Origin: Oegoconia quadripuncta
Taxonomy: Eukaryota; Arthropoda; Insecta; Lepidoptera; Autostichidae
NCBI GenBank assembly: GCA_949316235.1
Contig: OX438759.1
Coordinates: 19,902,618-19,966,617, forward strand
Length of the DNA stretch: 64,000 nucleotides
Reading direction: 5' to 3'
Shown piece after piece: positions 40,667 to 51,300 of the stretch. Every line of letters begins with the position of its first letter. Position 1 is the first letter of the stretch. Made by a program: the position numbers and the translations under genes. Below the pieces are notes generated by a model, which worked only from the letters and a program-made list of their open reading frames with translations, had not been told where the DNA came from and did not search any database.

Positions 40667-41728
40667 ATGGCATATCAAGTAAGTTTTGATCTAATGGAAG
40701 CATATTTTTTGAACGATAAAGATATCTCTAGAAGTTTGCGGTGGTATGGCGTAAAATATCCTGATAGACAAATACCGTCTCGTAAAGTTTTGAAAAGGCT
40801 TGTGAACAATTTGAAAACTCTGGGACGTTTCGATAAACGCCCAAGAGAACCACAGCAAGAAAACCATACGATCAACGACGAAGAACTTGGTATTTTAATT
40901 TACTTTTCGGCTTTTCCGAAAGCATCGGTGAGAGAAGGAGAACATGAAATTGGAGTTTCAAAAAGTAAAATACACCGTGTATTAAAAAAACACGGTTTTA
41001 AGAGTTATGTTGAAGGACGATTGGTTCAAAAATTACTTCCGGGCGATACAGAAAGGAGAAAAAATTTCTGTCTTGATATCCAGGCACGATTGCTCGAAGA
41101 TCCAAATTTTTTGGATAATATTATTTGGACAGACGAATCTAACTTTAGCAATAACGGTATGTATAACCGCAACAATAATCGTATTTGGTCTAAAGAAAAT
41201 CCCCTACGAGTGACTGAAACTAATAACCAAGTGCGTTTTTCACTCAACTGTTGGTGCGGACTTTTAAAAAACCGGGTTTTCTTAATCCATTTTTACCAAG
41301 GAACCTTGAACACAGAAAAGTATTTAGGAATACTTCAAATTTTAAGGGATAAGATAAGAAACCATTCCGCGGCGGAGCAAGAAAACTTAATTTTCCAACA
41401 AGATGGAGCTCCGGCTCATAATAGTCGGAGAGCAGCAGATTTTCTAAATGAATGTTTTCCTACATGGATTGGTACAAATGGACCGATTAGATGGCCGGCC
41501 AGATCCCCGGACCTCACACCATTAGATTTCTTCTTTTGGGGATACGTGAAAGATATGCTATACAAAAAGCGATACGAGAACGTAGGCGAGTTGCAAACAG
41601 AATTGTGCCATATCACATCGAGTGTTCACCATAAAATGATTAGAAAATCAACAGGCAGCGGGCTCATTAAAAGATTGGCGATTTGCGTAAGACAAGAGGG
41701 ATCACATTTTGAGCATTTAATTAATTAA
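40667..41728 (+). CDS. DDE transposase of the long-TIR element (353 aa)
   Basis: The N-terminal ~110 residues contain two helix-turn-helix-like parts for TIR binding (SRSLRWYGVKYPDRQIPSRK, then GVSKSKIHRVLKKHGFKSY). The catalytic part has IIWTDESNF with Asp156, FQQDGAPAHNS with Asp246, and SPDLTPLDFFFWGY with Asp287 (or Asp282). The spacing from the second to the third Asp is 40 residues if Asp287 is catalytic. This is longer than mariner DD34D. The protein resembles insect transposases often labelled Tc3-like with a DUF4817-type N-terminus. There are no stops or frameshifts. The ORF lies centrally between the TIRs. Confidence 0.92.
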   Translation: MAYQVSFDLMEAYFLNDKDISRSLRWYGVKYPDRQIPSRKVLKRLVNNLKTLGRFDKRPREPQQENHTINDEELGILIYFSAFPKASVREGEHEIGVSKSKIHRVLKKHGFKSYVEGRLVQKLLPGDTERRKNFCLDIQARLLEDPNFLDNIIWTDESNFSNNGMYNRNNNRIWSKENPLRVTETNNQVRFSLNCWCGLLKNRVFLIHFYQGTLNTEKYLGILQILRDKIRNHSAAEQENLIFQQDGAPAHNSRRAADFLNECFPTWIGTNGPIRWPARSPDLTPLDFFFWGYVKDMLYKKRYENVGELQTELCHITSSVHHKMIRKSTGSGLIKRLAICVRQEGSHFEHLIN

Positions 41729-41806
41729 TTTACAAAAAAATACCTACTTAATTGACTACGGCAGTTTCATGTATGTTTTTTATTTGATTAAAATGATTAA
41801 TTTCAC

Positions 41807-42076
41807 GTTGTTCCTTTCTTTTAAAATACTATGTTACTTAGGCAGAGTTATTATTTTTTAGCTATTCTTTCGATTGGCATCATAAAAGTAGGGTGTTTTT
41901 TTTTTCACATTTGAGTCGGTTCGATTCCCAGCCGAAGCAAATAATTTTTAGAAAATCTATGAATGCAGAATTACTAACTTTTAAAAATAACATAAAGTCT
42001 TCTTTGAGCAAAATTCACTATCTACGATATTTAAGGTACTTCCCCTTCATGTCCCATAACTTTGGGACGCCCTGTA
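41807..42076. repeat. Right 270-bp TIR
   Basis: This is the inverse complement of 39953-40222, ending GGGACGCCCTGTA before the flanking TA. Confidence 0.92.
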
Positions 42077-42599
42077 TATCAGTTCGAGTCTTGAGTCAAT
42101 TGGTCGTGTAAGTAGGTATTTAGCAAAATAATTAAAACCTAAAATAGTTTTTGTCGGGTGACCATTATTAGTACAGTGCTATTTAGGACAAAGACAAAAA
42201 ATATCCATATCATAATAACGCATTGTTTTGTGTGTCGGTTGTTATATATAACACTAGATGAACAGTACCTACCACCGAAAATATCCGAAAAATCAATTCG
42301 ACAAAATACTGTTAGCTCTAAAAATTCTAAATGACATTCGTTCCAATTTATTTTCAAAATAAAAAGAAAGATAATAATGTATTTATGTACCACAAGTAGA
42401 CACACACAGGACATTTTACAAATCAAGCTTACATATGTCTGTTTACTAAAAAAAAAACTTGTTTTCTTAATATAGCGTGGTTATTGTTATTATAATATTT
42501 GAAATTGTTATTACAATTTCTACCAATGAAATATTTTAGTCGTCCGAAACACTGTTCCGGATATAATTTACGGCTATGAACAGAGTTTTTGAAATCTAA

Positions 42600-42830
42600 C
42601 TAATATTATATATGCGAAAGATTTGGATGTTTGTTCATTTGTTGCTTAATCACGGCGAATCGTATGAACGGAGTTAGATGAAATTTGGTATATGGGTAGA
42701 ACATACCCTGTATTAAAATATAGGATAATTTTTACCTCGATAAAGAGTGAAATTCCCGCGGGATAAGCAAATTAAACATGTCCGCGATAAAGTCATTTCA
42801 CGCAAGCGAAGCCGCGGCCCTTAAGTTAGT
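42600..42830 (-). mobile_element. Moth retroelement 3' tail (GCCGCGGGC...family)
   Basis: On the + strand it reads TAATATTATATATGCGAAAG, AACGGAGTTAGATGAAATTT and GCAAGCGAAGCCGCGG. This is the inverse of the ACTAGCTTTCC-type repeat family at 30425 and 45108. Confidence 0.7.
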
Positions 42831-43039
42831 ATTCAATAAACTATATATTATTGTTGGGGAAGAAATTGAATTTATTAAATGAACAGGTGCAGTCGACCGG
42901 CACATCTCGTAGGTATTAGTGTTTGAACCTTCAGTAAAATATTTGATAGGTACAGTCGGCAACACAATTAAGGTAGCAGGCCTTTATTTATAAATATTAT
43001 GTAGGAGAAAGTCTAAAGGGAAATTAAGTTAAAATATAA

Positions 43040-43275
43040 CAAACCACTCTCTTCCCGTGGGAGTCGTTAAAGGCGACTAAGGGACTTTCCATCAAATAAT
43101 AGCTAGAGGTTTGCCTTTACCCCCTGTCACGTGTGCATTTCTGTAAATTTCATAAGGTGGATGAACCGTGGATGTTGTTACAATCATTAAACTTTTAATT
43201 TCTGGAATACCCAACACTGTTGTTTGGAATATCTCTGCCCACCCCATTTGGGATAGATGTCGAGACGTTATGTAT
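43040..43275 (+). mobile_element. CCCGTGGGxGTCGTxxxxGGCGACTAAGGGA-type repeat
   Basis: The text CTTCCCGTGGGAGTCGTTAA, GGCGACTAAGGGACTTTCC and CCACCCCATTTGGGATAGA is a common lepidopteran retroelement tail. Further copies: 62450-62670 (+), 56545-56830 (-) and a fragment at 58640-58690 (-). Confidence 0.7.
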
Positions 43276-43391
43276 TTATGTTTAGTAATTTCTATAATAT
43301 ATTTGATTTAACAATCTGATCTGAATGACGTTATGTATGATGCATGTTATATTTAGGTTTAACTGAAATTTATTCAACAAATGATGATGAT

Positions 43392-43441
43392 TTTGTTATA
43401 TTTTCTTTTACACCGATCGTGATGTAAAAGAAAATATAACT
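43392..43441. repeat. Near-perfect hairpin, TTATATTTTCTTTTACA arms
   Basis: TTATATTTTCTTTTACA and its inverse complement are separated by about 10 bases (CCGATCGTGA) within the 42953-43527 element. Confidence 0.85.
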
Positions 43442-43544
43442 AAATCTAACCAAAACTTTCCAAACATATCATATCATCAAACATATCATCAAAGTTAAGC
43501 ATGCTACCATAATTGTGTTGCCGACTGTACTAATTAGATTTTTC

Positions 43545-43869
43545 TTTATGCACACGGGTTGGTATTTGACCTCAATCACCTGATTTTAAGTGAAGATGAG
43601 ATCGAAGGTGGAAGCGTACTGACCCGGAAACCCAAACACATTTGGGGGACTGGCTATCTTATCTCTGACAACCGGAACACAACAATGCTATTAACATTGC
43701 TGCATGACGGCAGATTTTAATAAGATGGTAGTAGCTAACCAGGCGGACATTTAAAATGCCTTACCACCAACCATACCGAGTACTTAAACATGTACCCCGC
43801 TGGGGATCGAACCCGCGACCTCCGAATCGTAAACCCAATGTTGTTTACATTGAACCACATAGGCGGTTC
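43545..43869 (-). mobile_element. SINE family A, full-length
   Basis: It has the same structure as 14229-14536 on the same strand, with the tRNA-like head abutting the same LINE fragment at its outer edge. Confidence 0.9.
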
Positions 43870-44145
43870 ATCGTTCCAGCAGCGTTTCATATAAATTTGA
43901 CTACATTTTGCCAAGATTTTTACAAATCGTGTAAAATGTAACAAAGTAACACCGCGGCTGAACAATCTCAAAGTAATAAGCGTCGTAAATATGCGTCAAT
44001 CTCTATAAACCACGAGTTTGCGGCGCTTGCAGTGGAGACATTTGGCCCGTGGTCTTCTCACACGAAACAATTTGTAAAGGACTTATCCGTTAGACTGATC
44101 CACGCCTCTGGAGATGCTAGAGCTGGTGCCTACTTTGCTCGTTAA
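43870..44145 (+). mobile_element. LINE 3' fragment, duplicate of 14537-14810
   Basis: GTTCCAGCAGCGTTTCATAT and CACGAGTTTGCGGCGCTTGC match the first copy closely. The reading VETFGPWSSHTKQFVKDLSV corresponds. It is cut off after GCCTACTTTGCTCG, so it is shorter than the first copy. Confidence 0.8.
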
Positions 44146-44149
44146 AATT

Positions 44150-45107
44150 TTTAAGACTATAGTGTTAGGAAATGAATTTATTATTTGATACCAATTTTAA
44201 ATGTCACCTCAATTATCATGTCAATAGATTTTCAAAACTCTTCAAAACTTTTTTTAAACGTGCCTCACCGTCAACCAACCTATTTATTATTTTATATATC
44301 CTTTCGAACCTTTCCTAAGTTTACCGACACGTGAACGTTGTACAACTTTACAATTTATCATAAGTAACTCAATCTATGATAATGTCCTAAATAGCATGGG
44401 ACTGATGGTCACCTGACCAATACTATTTTAGGCATAAGACTCGAACTAAATCAATCAATATCTGTATGGAAAGCGCATAATATTGCTGTAAGAAATTCAT
44501 ATAATATTTAAAGAGATAATATTTAAGCGAGACTGTAAGGGCCGGGCGGGCCAGAAAAAGTCTATATTTTTATAATAAATGCATTCTAATGGGGAAGTGC
44601 TGCCAACTCCAACCTGGAAATATTACAACGATTCCAGTCCAAATAGCAGTACCACTGCACTGGGTGCTGCTATAAAACTAAGTAAAGGAAAATGAAGCCA
44701 GGGAGTTAAAAACATGAGGCTTGTCTGGCAGCCTTTTTGCTTAAATCTCTCTTATCAAAGAGGTACATTGAGATTCATATGATCAGGTAGAGTAAATTAG
44801 ATTGACACACATCTAGCAAGCCAGCCATGAGGAAGGGCCAGCCTAATGGACATGTAAAATTAATACCTACCTATTAAACATATCAACATTAAAAAGAGCA
44901 TGTGTTGGGCTTGTAAATTTCTGAACATCTGATACTTTCATAAAAGTTCCTAGTTTTAACTGATATAAGGATGACCACTCCACCACTCTTGTTTCACAAC
45001 ATCTTTCCTTAATTTTGCAAACAATGGATGGTTATCTATTATCATGTCAAGCAGTCATGGTTATTTATGGCATTTATGTACATCAGGGAGGGATTAGATA
45101 TTTATTT
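44150..45107. other. Intergenic DNA, nothing recognised
   Basis: AT-rich. The GAAGCCAGGGAGTT and TAATGGACATGTAAAATTAA contexts were checked without finding family text. Confidence 0.5.
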
Positions 45108-45245
45108 AATACTAGCTTTCCGCCCGCTACTTCGTCCGCGTGGACGATTATAGTCGGTTCAGCAAAAAAATTAGCCTCTGATCTGGTAAAATCTGTCTAC
45201 TTACCAAAATTCATCCGAATCCGTCCAGCCATATGGGCATGAAAT
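45108..45245 (+). mobile_element. ACTAGCTTTCCGCCCGC-type repeat, truncated
   Basis: ACTAGCTTTCCGCCCGCTAC, TTCGTCCGCGTGGACG and ATCCGAATCCGTCCAGCC. This is the same family as 30425-30665. Confidence 0.72.
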
Positions 45246-45251
45246 TTGTAT

Positions 45252-45420
45252 GATGAATACAGACATGGGTCCCCGAGTTATGGATATTTTTCATTTATAT
45301 ATTTATTTACAAAAAAAATATGTATTTGTGTAGTTTATCAACCATCTGGTATCCATAATACAAGCCTAGTTGCTTAGTGTGGAACTAGATGGCGCTGTGT
45401 GTATGTGCAGAGAATTTATT
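45252..45420 (+). mobile_element. SINE family B', body part
   Basis: GATGAATACAGACATGGGT, GAGTTATGGATA and AACTAGATGGCGCTGTGTG match the B' copy at 32962-33222 in the opposite orientation. The tRNA-like head is missing. Confidence 0.78.
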
Positions 45421-45604
45421 TATTCTTATTCTTTGCAATTTAAAATTAAAAAAAAATATTACACTGTCTGATGGAGAAATTACAATAGTTTTAGAATTGG
45501 ATCCATTTTAATTTACAGTTTTTACATATCCTTACTTATGATTTAACATGTATATTACACAAGAAACACTAAGTCAACTTATTATTATTATAATATAATG
45601 ATAA

Positions 45605-47302
45605 TTAACCTTTCTCACATTCCAACGCTTCTGAAGTGGAGTCACTTTCCACAGAGTGACTATCTGATATTGACTTTGCTGTTATAATACCTTCTGGAAT
45701 AGAGTTGCTTTCTTTAAATTGACTATTGGGTATATTCTGTGGCAAGGTCTGACTGATTTCTGACATCTCAATTGCCTTTGCACTGGTATCCTTGTCCTTA
45801 GGTTCCTCTTCCTTCCCATCTAAGAATTTACCCCATTTGTCAATCCTTTTGCTAATATCTGCATCTGTTTCAGCAATCCTATACTTAGTCCGACCATCCC
45901 ATATTTCAGCTGTGATCTGCCTTTTTCCGAACCATCTGCCATTGATTAGTAATACCACAGCATCTGCTTGCTCTGGTTCCTTCATGGTGATCTGAGCAAC
46001 ACCCTCGGGATGTCTATCATAAATAACCACTTTCCTGACATCACCACATTTTCCGCATTCCTCTCTCAGATCTTGTTGATAGTCCAGGATGAGTTGGACA
46101 TCCTTGTCAAAATCTGAAGGAAGAAACAAGTTCTTAACAATCACAACTCTTTCATGTTTCGATCTCTCTCCAATAAATTTTTCTGGACGCCAATCAAATA
46201 ATTTCTGTTGCATTTTCTTGAGTTTGTCCAATTCCTTCTTTTTCTTCTTCTTTGGCTTAAGTGCAGGATTATATTCCCCTTTCTGCTGAAAATGTGCACG
46301 TTCAACTTTAATTTTATTGCCTTTGTAATCACTACCATCCAGTAATTTTAAAGCCAAATCAACAGACTCAATTTTTATGTAAGTACATAAGGCATCTCCT
46401 TTGAAACAATCCTGTTCTTTGTCAAAGTACAATTTAACTTTCATTTTTTGTGTACTCATGTCTCGTTCAACAAGACCACACTTCTGCATAAAATTCACAA
46501 ATTCTTCTTCAGTTAGATCAAGTGGTAAATTAGAAACATAAACTTTGGTGTTAGTTTCTTCAGTTGGTTGAAACCATTGTGGTTCATTTTTCCTTTTAAT
46601 GCCTGCAGCGTCAAGTTGTTTCGCAACATCTTTCTTTTTCCGATCATAACTTTCTTCAGATTCTTTTGATGTGTTATCAACAAAGCCATAGGACATTTGG
46701 TAGTATGCTAGGAAATCATCATCCACTTTAGGAATCCAAGCCTTCTTCTCTACATCCCAGAAAGACTTTGAACCATCTGGTTCTGTGTAAATATGAGTGT
46801 CATTTTCATAACTGTACACTCTGCCCGCCAAATCATCTTGTGCCGATTTTGGATCCCATTCATTTGATTCTTTATTCCATGTGTATTTCTGCTGCGTTGA
46901 AGGATCTGTATAAATAACATTTTCTCCTTCATACGTAATGTATGGAGCATAATCTCCCCAAGAAGTTTCATTGGGATCTTTACTTGGGTCACTTACAGTC
47001 TGAGATTTATGTTTCGTTGCACTATCGCTAGGGCTTCTGTCCGATTTAGGGTTGAGTTTTTCTTTGTGTTCAACTTCAGTATGATCACCAGGCACTGCTT
47101 GTTGCTCACTGTTCAGTGGAGTGTTTTTTAAATTTTCATCAGTTTTGTCTGCTCTTTCACTTAGGACATTACTTACCACATTTATAAGAGGCTTATCCTT
47201 TTTACTCTTAGACAATTGCTCTTCTTCAGTCAATTTCTGCACAGTTTCACAGGATAGTTTAATTACAAAACCAGGCTTCAAATTTTTATCTGACTTAGAC
47301 AT
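45605..47302 (-). CDS. HTATSF1: HTATSF1/Tat-SF1 (yeast CUS2, fly barc) homologue, single exon, 565 aa
   Basis: HTATSF1 binds SF3B1 of the U2 snRNP and couples splicing with transcription. The N-terminal third is charged and carries two short aromatic repeats (YTDPSTQQKYTWNKESNEWD at about 132 and TEPDGSKSFWDVEKKAW at about 172). RRM1 starts at about 252 (TKVYVSNLPLDLTEEEFVNF). A lysine-rich linker (KPKKKKKKELDKLKKMQQ) follows. The C-terminal UHM runs about 387-470, with the RWF core in NGRWFGKRQITAEIWDGRT as in the UHM R-X-F loop. A low-complexity acidic tail follows. The start is the first ATG of the frame. It is intronless and AT-rich, unlike the intron-rich GC-rich neighbours. It is divergent from NUDT14, 902 bases between starts. 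The family call is firm. Confidence 0.93.
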   Translation of the reverse strand: MSKSDKNLKPGFVIKLSCETVQKLTEEEQLSKSKKDKPLINVVSNVLSERADKTDENLKNTPLNSEQQAVPGDHTEVEHKEKLNPKSDRSPSDSATKHKSQTVSDPSKDPNETSWGDYAPYITYEGENVIYTDPSTQQKYTWNKESNEWDPKSAQDDLAGRVYSYENDTHIYTEPDGSKSFWDVEKKAWIPKVDDDFLAYYQMSYGFVDNTSKESEESYDRKKKDVAKQLDAAGIKRKNEPQWFQPTEETNTKVYVSNLPLDLTEEEFVNFMQKCGLVERDMSTQKMKVKLYFDKEQDCFKGDALCTYIKIESVDLALKLLDGSDYKGNKIKVERAHFQQKGEYNPALKPKKKKKKELDKLKKMQQKLFDWRPEKFIGERSKHERVVIVKNLFLPSDFDKDVQLILDYQQDLREECGKCGDVRKVVIYDRHPEGVAQITMKEPEQADAVVLLINGRWFGKRQITAEIWDGRTKYRIAETDADISKRIDKWGKFLDGKEEEPKDKDTSAKAIEMSEISQTLPQNIPNSQFKESNSIPEGIITAKSISDSHSVESDSTSEALECEKG

Positions 47303-48204
47303 GGTTATATAGATGGAATTACGATAAAAATAGTATACTAATTTTCCATGAATCGTACAGGATTATCTCAGATGACAGAAACGTAAATCTGAGACGATAA
47401 TCAATCAATGAATTTAGTCTTTTTTCTGCAATGAATTATGATACGTGATAGGAACGCAATATTTTAATTTCACTTGACAATTGACATACTGGAAAATATG
47501 TCATGTCTCTCTCTCACTCGTACGCTCCGCTTATCGAACAAAAGAAACAAACGATTATTTTTTAAATGAGTTACGGTCCTGGATTCTAGTCTTTCTCAGC
47601 CAGAAACGAATCGTTCAGATTCAGGGTTATCTCGTAAAATTATCTGCCAAGAAAAGAAATGCTAACAACGTCTTGTTTTTAGGGGTATACCTTATTAGTT
47701 GAGAATACAAGTAGGTAACCCTTGTCATGTCATGTGTCAAGGTCAACTTGTCATCTATCTCAATTTGGCTTGGCAATTTGGAGGCTAAATGGCATGCCAA
47801 AATAAAAGGCCTGTGTACTTTACTGAAGAATTACTACAGAATGTTTTCGTGTTTAGGCTGAGGGCTTTACTCCCAAACGGCCAAACCATAATATAAAAAA
47901 AAACACAAAAAATGTCAGTGGTTTTTCAATTCCCTTTTTTCATTCGTGAATATTACAATAAAACATAGTAATATTGATAGGGAAATATCCCTCAAATCGA
48001 ATTAATGTTATTACATTGGTGGTGATTTCCAGAGAAATTCACAAGATTCGGAGCAGAGTACAATCAGCCGCGTGACTGAGTTACGTGAAGTGTCTCGCTC
48101 GTTTATTTTATTTACGGTTGTGCCGCGCGCAATCTTATCAATATACTCTCTTTATCAGTTCCGCTGATTACTTCTTTTAATTAATTAGCTTAGTTTGTGC
48201 CAGC
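47303..48204. promoter_or_regulatory. Shared 902-bp divergent intergenic region of HTATSF1 and NUDT14
   Basis: Both genes start outward from here, so it must hold both promoters. It also contains a poly-A-tailed repeat fragment at 47836-47912 (+), the same text as 22500-22600. A GC-rich patch (GTGCCGCGCGC) near 48120 precedes NUDT14. No TATA box could be assigned. Confidence 0.5.
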
Positions 48205-48394
48205 ATGGAGGACCTACGAGACGTGTACTTCAGTCCGCTGCCGGACTCTCCTTACGTGAAACCGTTCCGTTTTAATTACACGCAGAGCGGCAAGGAAAAG
48301 ACCTGGGACCTGCTGGAGGTGCACGACAGCGTCGCTATCATAGTCTTTAACATCACCAGGAAGGTGTTGCTCTTCGTCAAGCAGTTCCGACCAG
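48205..48394 (+). CDS. NUDT14: NUDT14 exon 1
   Basis: MEDLRDVYFSPLPDSPYVKP starts the protein; the exon ends KQFRP before GTACTC, with a split alanine codon. Confidence 0.92.
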
Positions 48395-51300
48395 GTACTC
48401 AACTGAAGGTGGTTCAGAGGGAGTGCAAAAACGGCAAAAAATAAGACACATTTGTGCCTATGAATACTGATAATATAAACCTCCAATTTTGATCTCTAAA
48501 AAAAGGTCTAGAGTGTTGACTCTAGACCCTGTTTTAGAGATCACTTGAGAATGTTGAAACAATAGAAATTGCCTAAATGTTTTACCTCTGAGTCCCCTTA
48601 ACTACCTCCTAGCCTAATTTAATTACATCAGTAATATTATTTAACACAATAGTGATTGTGAGAATGATACAAGCAAATAAAGATACCTAGCTACCTACTG
48701 CATTATTTTATTGTGCAGCAATTTTAGCTAACTATACATTTAATTTAATGTTAATGTTATCTACTGAAGATTATTTCCTTACTAGTAATAAATTCAATTT
48801 TTACAATTATTAGCACCTATAAAACGTTAATATAATTGGATATTATGACTGCAATAGGAATTAATTGTGGAAAATTTTAATCACCATCCATAAACTTTAT
48901 CAACTATTCCATGACAAAATAGCAGTAAATGTAGAATGGCTGAAGATGGAGAAACTAGGCCCGTATTAATAAACCATTCTCAAGATTGAGAACAGTCTTG
49001 TGACCGGTCTCAAGTAAATGTGTTGATAAATAAACCTAACTTGATACGCAAAATAGGCGCATCCAGAAGTCAAGTTGTGGAAACCGGCCCGCCAACGAAA
49101 ACCTAACTTGAGACCTGAAACGCCGAATTTCACGTATTAATAAACAAAACTCAAGACCATCATTGAGTTGAGGTGAATACTTGTGAAGTTATCTCAGCTG
49201 AGTAGACGTCAAGATTGGCTTATAAAATAGCACGAAGCTTGAGATAGCGTCAACTTCTTAAGACTCATCTCGGGTGATACAGCCTCAAGACTTGTATTGA
49301 GATCGGTTTATTAATACGGGCATTAGATCAGTATTAAATAGTAATATATGTCCAGTGCGGACGGATACTGATAGACGAATATAGGCTGAATGAGCTGAAT
49401 ATGAAATATTCCTTTATTTCTCATCTACAACCTTCATCCCACTCCTAATATAGACTCCTTTTACCCAGTGCAGATTGTTGGATTTGTATCAGACTAGTGA
49501 CTACTTGATGATCAGTGTTTACAAGCCACCCCTTCCTCCATAGGCTTAGCTTAATAACCTTCAGTTGAAAATAGCCAGGATCGACTGCTTAATATATTTA
49601 GTACTGCCTACTTTGTGTTCTTAGTATTACCAATATGAGGTGCTCTCTTGAATCTATTTATTACATTGTGAAGTTATTTGGTATTAAGACCCAGTTTCTC
49701 AATGAACTTCAGGGTTTTGGGTTGCTGCACCTCAACTTACAGCCTCATCTTAATATCAGCACAATGTTTCCAGGCAATTTTTTCCATATAAAATAACTAC
49801 AGTAAGTCTTCCAACACTGACAAGCATTAATGCTGCTTGTCTATAATAATATAAAATAAAATTATTTCAGCTGTGTACTTCAATGCCATCAGCCCCGCAG
49901 ACCGCACAGCGGAGTACATAGACACAGTAAAGTACCCCGGGTCACTGGGCGTTACTCTGGAGATGTGTGCTGGCATCATTGACAAGAAGTTGTCCGTAGA
50001 GCAAATTGCCTGTGAAGAGGTGCTTGAGGAGCTGGGCTACCAAGTTACAACTGATAACTTACATAGGATTATGGCTTACAGGTAAAACAATCTGATGGCC
50101 CTTTTTCATTACTGATACAATTAAATTTTGGTTTGCTTTTTTCCTTGAGCTTAATGTACCTAAGTCAGGCAAGTAATGCCATCAGCCATTTTGTGTGTGT
50201 ACAGTATAACAATAACTCCAGTGGTAAGTTATTTTAGTTTGATTAAGAAATGACTCAAAGGAGGATATAGACTATGTGTGAGCGGGAACCGAAGCGATAT
50301 CTTCAGAAACTTATTCAGAGTGTTTAGTGAGAAAACATACTAAAAATCCTGATGTCTAAGAGGCGAGGTGGAGGGAAGGGGGGGCAAAGGTCTCAATATT
50401 AGGTTTTAAATATCCCAAAAACGGTGCGTTGTAGCAACAAAAATCTAGTATAAAAGCTTATAACTTTGAGTCTATATACTTTTTCCATATTCCCAACCGT
50501 TTTTGAACGACAAACTCCAGAAATGTAGAAAGAACGATAAACTCCAGAAAGTTATTCAAGGCTACATGATTCCCATACATGGTTGGTGGTAGGGCATTTT
50601 AAAATGTCCGCCTGGCTAGCTACCACCATCTTATCTAAATCTGCCGCCAAAGCAGCAATGTTAATAGCATTGTTGTGGTCCATTTGTCAGAGATAAGATA
50701 GCCAGTCCCCCAAAAGCACCCTATTAAGTTTCTGAATAAATTACTTAGGTTCCGGTCTAATCCCAGTTTGTGGTCTGACTCTGGGCAGATTGAGTAATAA
50801 TGACATTATAATCATTGTACATACTTATTGTAAATATCCAAATGCAGGAAGTTTATAGAAGAATGCTATATGACTTACCCACTTAATTCAATGCCTTGAT
50901 GCAATTTCTTTGGTTGTGAACATACTTATTTAGTATTCTCCATGTAATAATTTCTAAATTGTAAATCTGGTGTAATCACTCACCACAGATCTGGCGTAGG
51001 TGTCCAGGGTTCCACACAGACACTATTCTACTGTGAAGTCACTGATGACATGAAATCTGAGCATGGTATGTATTCTACTAATACAATCTACATACAATAT
51101 TTCAATTTACAAGTAATTACAAGTTGTACTACGTTGTAACAGCTAAATATATATTGTATATGGTTTTATGGTGTTTGGGGTCTGCCCCAACTCATTGAAA
51201 AAAGTAAGAAAATATTTATTTTATGGTAGGATGGATTTGACCATAATTTAATGTTCACCTCCAATCATGTGGAAAGTCAAGGTCTTTTTCAATTGCTGCT

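Larger units (their letters stand above)
39953..42076 (+). mobile_element. Tc1/mariner-superfamily transposon with 270-bp TIRs, apparently intact
   Basis: The 2124-bp element is bounded by TA on both sides (39951-39952, 42077-42078). It begins TACAGGACGTCCCAAAG and ends with the inverse (one base differs within the first 10). The two arms (39953-40222 and 41807-42076) are each 270 bases and nearly perfect inverse complements. One intact transposase ORF lies between them. The arms each contain the same shadow ORF. TA duplication plus a DDE transposase supports the Tc1/mariner superfamily; TIRs this long are unusual for it. Confidence 0.93.
42953..43527. mobile_element. TA-flanked MITE-like element, same termini as 12305-13492
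   Basis: The ends CAGTCGGCAACACAATTAAG and the inverse (ATAATTGTGTTGCCGACTG) are flanked by TA at 42951-42952 and 43528-43529. The interior differs from the element at 12305 and contains a retroelement tail (43040-43275) and a strong hairpin (43392-43441). Confidence 0.82.

Noticed and set aside
39885..42111. Two near-identical small ORFs starting MFFFSHLSRFDS
   Set aside because: They are the same sequence read in each terminal inverted repeat of the mariner-type element, not genes.
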